Below the pieces are notes generated by a model. The model did not search any database and had not been told where the DNA came from. It saw only the letters and a list, made by a program, of their open reading frames with translations. This document shows, piece by piece, positions 32,501 through 39,602 of a stretch of DNA of 64,000 nt. Both the position numbers and the translations under genes were made by a program. The stretch's first letter is position 1. Every line of letters begins with the position of its first letter. Source of the stretch: an uncultured Bacteroidales bacterium (lineage in GTDB: Bacteria; Bacteroidota; Bacteroidia; Bacteroidales; UBA932); assembly GCA_944326355.1 (NCBI GenBank), contig CALVDO010000004.1:62001-126000 (forward strand), written 5' to 3'.

Positions 32501-35170
32501 GATCTTAAAGAAGGAGTGGCTGCACTTCGCCGTCACTGACGAGTCGCGTCCCTCAGCAGAAACATAGCTCATACTGCACTCCGCCTCGAGAATATACTCT
32601 CCCGAAGGCATCCCGGACAGGTCCAGGCTGACAATCTCGTCCGGTGAAGCCGTGCCAGAAGAGACAGTCTCACCGTCCCTTGTCACGGAATAGACTATCT
32701 CACAGCCGCGTACCGTTCTGCTCCACGCATTTCTAAGCGAAAAGCTCCACTGCGCGACATCAGACTTCACAAGCGACTCTCCGCGCATGAGTCCGGTCCT
32801 CGTCACAAGGCCGTCGGCAGCATCGGCCGGCACCACGGAGAGAGAAAGCGCATACGAGGCGATGACACTCTGAGAGAGCTCGCAGGTCTCCCCAGTCGCA
32901 TCCGTGACCGTCACCTTAACCTGATAATATCCATAGCTGTCCGACCTGTCTCCCGCCTTGAAGGCGAATGAGAAGCGTCCGTCAGAATCGACTGCGGGGA
33001 AGCCAGAGGCCACAATATCAGAATATTCAGTGACGGAATATGACACCGACGCCCCGGCCAGGCTGTGGCCTGAATAGCTTGTGATCTTTCCCGTGATCTT
33101 CACGCTGTCTCCCGGGAATACGACATCCTCCAGAGGATCAAACGAAAGGCTGAACGTCGGCAGCACGAAATCGTCCACCCTCAAATACGCAGCCCCGGAA
33201 CCGGAAGCCGCGCCATCGACAGCCGCCTCGATCCGGTACATTCCGTTCTTTCCGTCGGACGGCAGAGCGAAACTTCCCGCTGTCGAGCCGAAGTCATTTG
33301 TGCGCAGACGGCACACCTCAACGACATTCCCGTCCGGGTCCAGCAGCCTGACGGCCACATCCGCGCCGGCTACACAAGCCGCATCCGCATCCTCACGGCC
33401 TTCCGTGCAGAACACGCCCTTGAAGCGTACGGTGTCTCCCGGAGAGAAGGCCAACCTGTCCAGATATACCGAGCACAGAATCCCGGATGTCGAGGCTGGA
33501 GAAACGTCAGGCGCAGCCCATCCGAAATTAATGTCCTGAGACCTCACGAAACGTCCCGACTCATCGGCAGCCGAACACCTTAGCCGCAGCCTATAGAGAC
33601 TGTCACCGTATTCTGCGGCCAGATCTCTTTCAAGCCGTTCATAACCCGCGAAGTCGATGTCCTTCACCGAATGCACGAGCCGGCCTCGGTCATATACCTC
33701 TATCGCAGCGTTCCTCAGCGGCTCTCCCGTCACAGCGTCCGCAGCGAAGACCCCCAGGCCCGCTCCGGAGACCGAGCCCGGACCTGCATATCTATATGCG
33801 GCCGACACCGATCTCCAGCGGTAGTCGGCCGCATCAGTGACTTTTCCGGAAAATATCACGATCGTATAGTCCCCGTCGTCAACGGCAGGGAGAGACACAT
33901 TCAGCGTATCCGGGACATAAAAGCTGCCGACTTCATTCACAAGCGGAGTCTCAAAGACGGTCTCCCTGTCCTTCACCAGACGGAATGTGGCCTTGTCCAG
34001 ATTTCTGAGCTTCACCTTCACAGTGTCTCCGCTCCATTCGTGCGAAATCTCCTTCGCGTCAAGAGTCTTCATCAGCGAAGCGACCTCAGCGCAGCCTTCT
34101 GCCACAATCTTTTCCGCCCCTCTGAATGACGCACGCCAGGACTCAAAGGCGGCGCAGTCCGCTCTCAGGACCCTGTACATTTCAGACAGCTCCTCCCTTT
34201 CCTGACCGGGGTCACAAGATCCGTCGCCGCCTTCAGTGTCCTCCGGAGTCAAAAGTGATCTGCTGCCGGGAATCCCGTAGAGCAGGTCGTTGCACTCATT
34301 GAACCGGATCATCAGCAGATCCTGCCGCGCATACAGGGCAATCGCCTTTCCCTCGTATTTCGAGGCAAACTCCACCAGCCTCTTCTTCTTCAAGGCCGCA
34401 GCATCCGCCCCGCCGGCCTCAGGAGCTTTCGCAGCCCTGTCATAATCGAAGTGACGCACTCCGAGAAGTTCGAGATAAGCTCCTGACGGATAAGCATCTC
34501 CAAGGTATTCTGCAAGAACTGAGCGCACGCGGTTCCAGTCGTCCGAGCCATAACCCAGGCCCGAAAGCAGGGACCACATCACATATTCATAGTCATTGGA
34601 CATTCCGCTGATGACGAAATCCGGCAGGGAGGAATATCCGTAAAGGCTCATTTTCTGAGCGGACCCGCGGGAATAAAACGCGGCCGAACGCGACGCCTTC
34701 AGGACCGGGGCCTGAGCCTCAGCAAATCTCAGGACCGAATCCACATCCGAAATCTGAGAATAATTCAGACAATAGGCGACCAGCGGATCTCCAAATTCCA
34801 GAGCCTCCTCCGCCATACGCCTGCTCAGCGGATCGTTCTGCTTCCAGTCGCGCCTGACCGCAATCGTCCTGTACTGAATCCACGCGTCGCAGTAGTCCCA
34901 TGCCAGATGCCGGCTCTTCGCCTCGGAAATCACCTTCTCCAGAGAAGAGAGCGCCGCCTGCGGACGGTCCTCACCGACAGCTCTGTCCACTGTCTTCCAT
35001 AGTTTCACAAGGACATGTCCCTCTGCATCAGTCTTTTCCGGCTTCTGCCCGGCTCCACCCTCTGACAGCGCCGAAAAACCCACGGCCCCTGCCGTTCCGG
35101 CGATGCCTACCGCACCCGCCATCAAGATGATCGCCGACTTGAATTTCGCAATAAAGCCCATATCTCTCAT
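29528..35170 (-). CDS. alpha-2-macroglobulin-like giant secreted protein
   Basis: At 1880 residues this is the longest gene here. A hydrophobic N-terminal segment (IILMAGAVGIAGTAGAVGF) is a signal or membrane anchor. A helical region comes first. MG2-type beta domains follow (SVYLDRLAFSPGDTVRFKG, near residue 585-690) and then the A2M core (TLTFQPFLRTSPDGTVSFSF, near 1190; VMEPQFLHEGDRYVMRASV). After it a helical thioester-domain-like part has DGGFAWFSGMDSS. The CxEQ thioester motif is not present in this part, so covalent trapping of proteases is unlikely. Bacterial A2Ms are periplasmic protease inhibitors; in Bacteroidota such large versions are common and of uncertain role. It follows folC by 54 nt and is probably co-transcribed. 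Confidence 0.9.
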   Translation of the reverse strand: MRDMGFIAKFKSAIILMAGAVGIAGTAGAVGFSALSEGGAGQKPEKTDAEGHVLVKLWKTVDRAVGEDRPQAALSSLEKVISEAKSRHLAWDYCDAWIQYRTIAVRRDWKQNDPLSRRMAEEALEFGDPLVAYCLNYSQISDVDSVLRFAEAQAPVLKASRSAAFYSRGSAQKMSLYGYSSLPDFVISGMSNDYEYVMWSLLSGLGYGSDDWNRVRSVLAEYLGDAYPSGAYLELLGVRHFDYDRAAKAPEAGGADAAALKKKRLVEFASKYEGKAIALYARQDLLMIRFNECNDLLYGIPGSRSLLTPEDTEGGDGSCDPGQEREELSEMYRVLRADCAAFESWRASFRGAEKIVAEGCAEVASLMKTLDAKEISHEWSGDTVKVKLRNLDKATFRLVKDRETVFETPLVNEVGSFYVPDTLNVSLPAVDDGDYTIVIFSGKVTDAADYRWRSVSAAYRYAGPGSVSGAGLGVFAADAVTGEPLRNAAIEVYDRGRLVHSVKDIDFAGYERLERDLAAEYGDSLYRLRLRCSAADESGRFVRSQDINFGWAAPDVSPASTSGILCSVYLDRLAFSPGDTVRFKGVFCTEGREDADAACVAGADVAVRLLDPDGNVVEVCRLRTNDFGSTAGSFALPSDGKNGMYRIEAAVDGAASGSGAAYLRVDDFVLPTFSLSFDPLEDVVFPGDSVKITGKITSYSGHSLAGASVSYSVTEYSDIVASGFPAVDSDGRFSFAFKAGDRSDSYGYYQVKVTVTDATGETCELSQSVIASYALSLSVVPADAADGLVTRTGLMRGESLVKSDVAQWSFSLRNAWSRTVRGCEIVYSVTRDGETVSSGTASPDEIVSLDLSGMPSGEYILEAECSMSYVSAEGRDSSVTAKCSHSFFKISEADGKLGTEVESVFKVIDSEDDIALLVGASDGPVWVSVELWGMDSRLLRSELVHLDGKRGADGSLRVLRYGFREDYPDKVRLEALYFRDGRTCRFSHVYERQEKKSLMPLEFSSFVDRTSPGQECTFEVKALPETEVLASVFDRSTEDIMPNEWRRIVFPEEMRVPTVYIGTSDGSVGGDGRRFSYGGHYLLSEPVNGIASEESASADGATLGRVVYDKAEAVMSKSDDLAAASPSPAAAGGSEVSVRSDFANTLTFQPFLRTSPDGTVSFSFRASDKASTYWVSLFAHDKSMRNGVLRREMLVSRDVLVSVMEPQFLHEGDRYVMRASVSNISDSDVEGMLTVSVYEGSEHEGRTPVVVMSRPLAVSKGGAEMERFEVDVPEHVDSLGFKIVFSGAKASAGSKDASAEAEVPEVKYSDGVFVSVPVKPSVQTVEEAHSAVLLPGMDRDSLLADLRGRFVNVSGYGAETSECSLTDMVMAALPEKVGIDGKDVISLVRALYSVCLSAELRSGGESDAARVEACRDGKPVGGAFELAALLADYVNADGGFAWFSGMDSSPIVTAVVLEYVAAMLDRGILDTSLLPNGVIGGAVAYLDSAVVTENAFGLHFAGLSLSQYLHVRTMYPSVPLNLSLGRSAEADFRRQVKKCLDVKGKEALEGMILGKARRLSVLMNLTASDGRLAKELGLSASSLKRLERNVGRDMASLMEYAVAHGSGGRYFPNAVMPFRGLLESELYAHALLCRLLSEYAESSGSAEAAEIADGVRVWMMVQKETQNWSDDPAFVEAVASVADGLASVGDVSVVALRQRVEKPFDAILPSGNGIGLTAKWYVERVVDVEAASGSKMSLVPLHEGDSLSVGDKIMAVYEIHSDENRSFVKATLPRNASLRPVNQLSGHLYGALWRYAVSGDGVPASVCLTTSVYPAHGYREVKTDRTEYFLEVCPEETSCIREQLIVTQEGVFTSPVSEIECLYAPHYRANGAFDGQMRVE

Positions 35171-35224
35171 ATATTATATATTGTCATTTTCCGTTTCCTC
35201 ATGCCGAGACGCCTTCTCTGGAAG

Positions 35225-36706
35225 TCAGGCCCCAGCTCCGAGAAAGGCCATCGCCTCCGACACGACATAAGTGCTCCCGCCCACATAAATCAGCGGTGCA
35301 GCTCCGTCTGCCGCCCCGGACCGCCTATCCCGCATCCCGGAGACAACATCCAGCGCCAGCCGCATGGCCTCCGGAACGGTGCCGGCCGAAAGGACCGTGT
35401 CTGACCGGACCGGCCGATACGCCTCAAATTTTTCTTTCAGAATCTTTGCCGGACAGGCTCTTCGCCCTTCCGCGCTCGTAAATATCAGCGTCGCACCCGA
35501 CGGAATCAGAGGAAAGACCGACTCGTAGTCCTTGTCTGCCACAGAGCCGTAGACAATCACAAGCGGATCGGCCTCTCCCGAAGCCAGCATGTCGGCAAGA
35601 CGGGCAAAATTGTATTTCAGACCGTGGGCGTTGTGCCCTATGTCGCAGATTATGCGCGGGTCTTCCGAAACGAGCTCCCATCTGCCGTGCAGCCCCGTCC
35701 ATGACGCCGCATGGACAATCGCGTTCTCCACGGCATCCTGTTCCAGAGTCCACTTCCGGCGCAAGACGTCGACTGCCGCAAGAACGGTCCTGAGATTGCG
35801 GATCTGGTATGAACCCTGCAGATCCATCGACGCGAGAAGATCGCCATGCCTCTCCCATCCCGAAGGGACGGTCTTGTCGGCGAAAGTCAGCAGGCCCATG
35901 ATTCTTTGCGACTTTCCCATGTAAGTCGGATCCGACGAATTGGAATACAGAACCTTGCGTCCGAACACCGGATCAGTCTCCGGATCGCTCTCCCCCACTA
36001 CCGCCGGGACTCCGGGCTTGATGATGCCCGCCTTTTCAAAGGCGATTTCCGGAAGCGTGCCGCCGAGCATGTCGCAGTGGTCGAGCCCTATATTTGTAAT
36101 TATGCTGAGCACCGGAGTGACGACGTTGGTGCTGTCCAGACGGCCTCCGAGCCCTGTCTCTATCACGGCCACATCCACTTTCTTCCCGGCGAACCAGTCG
36201 AATGCCATCGAAGTGGTTATCTCGAAAAAGGAAAGGTCAAGATGGTCAAAAGTCTCCCTCCATCTGCAGACGAAGTCCCACACTTCCCGCTTACTTATGA
36301 GCGACATGTCCGGAGGCATCCCTGCCGAAGCGCCCCGACCGTCCACGATACGCATTCTCTCCCTGAAGTCCAGGATATGCGGAGAGGTGTAGAGGCCCAC
36401 ACGCAGGCCGGAAGACGCAAGGACAGCCGCAAGCATACTGCACACAGACCCCTTGCCGTTGGTGCCGGCGACATGAACGCATGGGTATTTCTCATGCGGA
36501 CGCCCGTTGAGACTGTCAAAAAACTCCATGCCCGCAAGACCGGGCTTATATGCCGAGGCCCCGTCTCTCTGAAATGACGGGAATCTCACGAAAAGCCTCG
36601 AGATCATCTCTTCATACCCGGCCTCGGAGAACTCGTCCCCTGCCGCCCCGCTCCCGTCCGGCGAGGACACAGGCGCCTCTTCTTTCAAGTCAAAGCCTTC
36701 TTTCAT
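35225..36706 (-). CDS. folC: folylpolyglutamate synthase / dihydrofolate synthase
   Basis: Adds glutamate to dihydropteroate and folates in the cytoplasm. The P-loop region HVAGTNGKGSVCSML, the following LYTSPHILDFRERMRI, IETGLGGRLDSTN and ITNIGLDHCDMLG are classic FolC/Mur-ligase-like motifs. CDIGHNAHGLK lies in the C-terminal domain. The ATG at 36706 is used; a TTG at 36724 would add six residues. The first 30 residues are acidic and not family-typical, so translation might start later. It is divergent from the PurL-like gene (92 bp between starts). Confidence 0.95.
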   Translation of the reverse strand: MKEGFDLKEEAPVSSPDGSGAAGDEFSEAGYEEMISRLFVRFPSFQRDGASAYKPGLAGMEFFDSLNGRPHEKYPCVHVAGTNGKGSVCSMLAAVLASSGLRVGLYTSPHILDFRERMRIVDGRGASAGMPPDMSLISKREVWDFVCRWRETFDHLDLSFFEITTSMAFDWFAGKKVDVAVIETGLGGRLDSTNVVTPVLSIITNIGLDHCDMLGGTLPEIAFEKAGIIKPGVPAVVGESDPETDPVFGRKVLYSNSSDPTYMGKSQRIMGLLTFADKTVPSGWERHGDLLASMDLQGSYQIRNLRTVLAAVDVLRRKWTLEQDAVENAIVHAASWTGLHGRWELVSEDPRIICDIGHNAHGLKYNFARLADMLASGEADPLVIVYGSVADKDYESVFPLIPSGATLIFTSAEGRRACPAKILKEKFEAYRPVRSDTVLSAGTVPEAMRLALDVVSGMRDRRSGAADGAAPLIYVGGSTYVVSEAMAFLGAGA

Positions 36707-36761
36707 GTCAACAAGTCTATACAATCATGCGGGATTGCTCCCGAAACATTTGAACTGACGC

Positions 36762-36769
36762 CAAATTTA
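36762..36769 (-). promoter_or_regulatory. candidate -7 box for folC and the A2M gene
   Basis: The minus strand reads TAAATTTG, a full TAnnTTTG match 55 nt before the folC start. No clear -33 element is seen. Confidence 0.35.
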
Positions 36770-36798
36770 ACTAAATTTACCGGGTATAATGGAATTTT

Positions 36799-38013
36799 AT
36801 GAAGGAGAATTCAGCCGCTTTATATTCTGAGTACATCATTGACGGGATGAGGATGGACGAGACACCGGCTCAGATGCTCGGCGAGTGCATGGCCAGAGAC
36901 TGTTCCGAAGAGAGTACGCGCAAGTCCGCGCCGGCAGGACAGATCATCGACGAGAGCAGGGATCCGACTCCGGGGCAGACAGTCCCCGACGAGGCGGAGA
37001 CAGACAGCTATCTGCAGAAGATCCTCGCGCTGAACAAAAAGGAGCGCGGATTTCTCCTCACCTGCCCGGACTTCTTCACAAGACTGAAGACAGCGTCAGC
37101 CGTCATCGACTGCCTATGGCTCGAAGGCCATTTCCGCCTTGAGAACATCACGATGGACGCAAGATGGGAATGGGACTCCGCACCGGTCGGCAACATGACC
37201 GCGTTCTACGCTTCCGCCCGGGCGCTGAGCGAGTATGCTTACGACCTCGGCGTCACTCTTTCCGGCTTCGGATTCAGCGACTTGGCCGCAGAGCCGCGCA
37301 CGGAGAGACCGGATGGCGGCAATGGAGCTGAGGAGTGTCTGCTGAAGCTCCGCGTGACAGGCGCATGCGACAGAAGCGTTCCCGATCCGGAAGAAGAAGA
37401 CCTTGAGACAGGAAAGGACGCAGCGATCCCGCACCGCAACGGCATCCGTCTCGAAATGAGACGCAGATGCGCAGACACTGCCGTCGCGGATCCGAAAAGC
37501 CGCCTCCTCTACATCCCTTTCGACACATGCCGACACAGGCTCGGAGGCTCGCTCCTCGAACAGGTCACAGGACCGCTGGGGGATCCGACGCCGGAAATAC
37601 GCGACCCCGACTACTTCATGGACTGCTTCGAAGTCTTGAGGGAACTGGCCGAGGACGGCATCATCGCCGCCGGAGTCACCGTATCTGACGGGGGCCTGCT
37701 AACGGCTGCGTCAAAGATGTGCTCGGAGACCGGAGCTGACCTTGACATCAGCGGCATAATGTCTTCCTATATGGAAAAAGACATGATCAAAATCCTCTTT
37801 GCCGAGATTCCCGGCGTCATAATCCAGATACGGGGCGCGGACTTCGATTATGTGGACTCCCAGCTGCTGCTTCAGGACATAGCCTACTACCCCATAGGAA
37901 GCCCATGCACGAAGGACGCGAAGGTGACGGCCGGCAAGACGTCAAGACAGGGAGTCGCCGGAATCCTCGCCGCCCTGATGTACGGACAGGGACCGTCAGA
38001 GGGAGAGGACTGA
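36799..38013 (+). CDS. PurL-derived protein (AIR-synthase-like fold), probably not a FGAM synthase
   Basis: The 404-residue protein matches the third quarter of large-type PurL (FGAM synthetase). Residues 105-160 (LENITMDARWEWDSAPVGNM, then FYASARALSEYAYDLGVTLSG) follow the PurL segment that begins VKLSANWM. Residues 230-375 follow the AIRS C-terminal domain: HRLGGSLLEQVTGPLGD, VSDGGLLTAASKMCSETGA and FAEIPGVIIQIRGADFDYVD. The glutaminase domain, the PurS-like part and the first AIRS half are missing. The catalytic loop after LSG (GKDSMSM in PurL) is not kept, and HDRSDGGL has become VTVSDGGL. It ends 48 nt before phoH on the same strand. Its role is unknown. Confidence 0.7.
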   Translation: MKENSAALYSEYIIDGMRMDETPAQMLGECMARDCSEESTRKSAPAGQIIDESRDPTPGQTVPDEAETDSYLQKILALNKKERGFLLTCPDFFTRLKTASAVIDCLWLEGHFRLENITMDARWEWDSAPVGNMTAFYASARALSEYAYDLGVTLSGFGFSDLAAEPRTERPDGGNGAEECLLKLRVTGACDRSVPDPEEEDLETGKDAAIPHRNGIRLEMRRRCADTAVADPKSRLLYIPFDTCRHRLGGSLLEQVTGPLGDPTPEIRDPDYFMDCFEVLRELAEDGIIAAGVTVSDGGLLTAASKMCSETGADLDISGIMSSYMEKDMIKILFAEIPGVIIQIRGADFDYVDSQLLLQDIAYYPIGSPCTKDAKVTAGKTSRQGVAGILAALMYGQGPSEGED

Positions 38014-38061
38014 AGCCGGCATGACTTGGGAAATGACACTGAACAGATAATAGCCACAGCA

Positions 38062-39444
38062 ATGAAAAGGAACGACGGATCATCAGTTGGAAGTCATGGA
38101 GGCAAGCTTCCCAAGATATTTGTCCTCGACACCAACATCATTCTGCATGACCACAAGGCCATACACCACTTTCAGGAGAACGACATCGTGATCCCTATCA
38201 CGGTTCTGGAGGAGCTCGACAAATTCAAGAAAGGGCACGAAGCCCTCAACTTCAACGCGAGGGAATTCATGCGCGAGATTGACAAGCTCTCAGAAGACAG
38301 CAACTTCAGCCGCGACGGGGCGTCCCTCGGCAGACACAGGGGCAATCTGCGCGTCGAGCTCAGCCACCCGTTCCCGGAGGCCCTCAAAGGCTGCTTCCAG
38401 GACGACATCCCGGACCACCGCATCCTGTCGACCGCCATCTGGGTCAAGGAACAGAATCCGGACAGATTCGTGGCCCTCGTCACGAAAGACGTCAACCTGA
38501 GGATGAAGGCAAAGGCCGTGGGCATGGAGGCGCAGGACTACCTCACCGACAGAGTGGAGGAATCCCGTCTGGAATACACGCGCAACGAGGTGATAGTCAA
38601 GGAAGACCTGCCTCAGGAAAAGATCCAGAGCCTCGCATACGGACAGGGAGGCATCCCTTACAGGGACGTGAGCGACGAAGAGCCGATGCCTAACCAGCTG
38701 TACCAGTTCAGATGGGAGAAGGGCGCGGACTCGTTCGTCACCTGCGCGAGGTACGACTGCCGCCAGAAGAGGATCATCCTCGTCAAGGTAAGGCACGCGT
38801 GCGGAATATCGCCGAGAAACGACGAGCAGAAGTTCGCCCTCGACGCCTGCCTCAACCCGGACATTAAGCTCGTCTCCCTGACAGGAGGAGCAGGCACGGG
38901 AAAGACCCTGATCGCCCTCGCCGCAGCCCTTGAACAGGAGCACGACTACGACCAGATCATTCTGACCAGGCCGACGATAACCCTCGGCAATCAGGACATA
39001 GGCTTCCTTCCGGGCGACCAGAAAAGCAAGATGGGGCCGTTCGTACAGCCTCTGCTGGACAACCTCAACGTCATCCGCAACTGCTTCAGGCCGGGCAGCC
39101 GGCAGGTGCAGAAGATAGACGCAATGCTCAAGGAGGAGAAGCTGCTCATATCGCCCCTCGCCTACATCAGGGGACGAAGCCTCGGAAAGGTGTACTTCAT
39201 CATCGACGAGGCGCAGAACCTCACCCCGCACGAGACCAAGACCATAATCACCCGTGCCGGAGAGGGGACGAAGATGGTGTTCACTGGCGACATCTTCCAG
39301 ATAGACCAGCCATATCTCGACATGTATTCCAACGGGCTCACGCATCTCGGGGAAAAGATGGCGGGACAGCCGCTGTTCGAGCACATAAACCTCAGAAAAG
39401 GCGAGAGAAGCGAGCTCTCCGACATTGCGAGCCGCCTGCTCTGA
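38062..39444 (+). CDS. phoH: PIN-PhoH ATPase (PhoH2 type)
   Basis: Fusion of a PIN ribonuclease domain with a PhoH RNA helicase/ATPase. The PIN part (about residues 15-150) has IFVLDTNIILHD and later acidic residues in DDIPDHRILSTA. The PhoH part has Walker A GGAGTGKTLIALAAALE, TRPTITLGNQDIGFLPG and Walker B VYFIIDEAQNLTPHE. The ATG at 38062 is chosen; the longer frame starts with TTG at 38026. PhoH2 proteins act on RNA and can work as toxin-antitoxin-like units with an upstream partner; here the upstream gene is PurL-like, not a known PhoAT. Confidence 0.95.
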   Translation: MKRNDGSSVGSHGGKLPKIFVLDTNIILHDHKAIHHFQENDIVIPITVLEELDKFKKGHEALNFNAREFMREIDKLSEDSNFSRDGASLGRHRGNLRVELSHPFPEALKGCFQDDIPDHRILSTAIWVKEQNPDRFVALVTKDVNLRMKAKAVGMEAQDYLTDRVEESRLEYTRNEVIVKEDLPQEKIQSLAYGQGGIPYRDVSDEEPMPNQLYQFRWEKGADSFVTCARYDCRQKRIILVKVRHACGISPRNDEQKFALDACLNPDIKLVSLTGGAGTGKTLIALAAALEQEHDYDQIILTRPTITLGNQDIGFLPGDQKSKMGPFVQPLLDNLNVIRNCFRPGSRQVQKIDAMLKEEKLLISPLAYIRGRSLGKVYFIIDEAQNLTPHETKTIITRAGEGTKMVFTGDIFQIDQPYLDMYSNGLTHLGEKMAGQPLFEHINLRKGERSELSDIASRLL

Positions 39445-39602
39445 TGTCCCCATGGAAAAACATTTGCGGCAGAGGGCAGATAAATTTTCCCAATCTGATT
39501 ATTTTTACTAATTTAGCGCGGATTTAATTAAACATTGACAGGAATATCCCCGATTTTAAGAAAGAATCAATCGATCACATAAAATAACTTGTTTCATACA
39601 TT

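Noticed and set aside
36799-38013. PurL-like gene as an ordinary truncated purL pseudogene
   Set aside because: The frame is open over 404 codons with a sensible start and stop and lies tightly before phoH; decay would be expected to leave stops.
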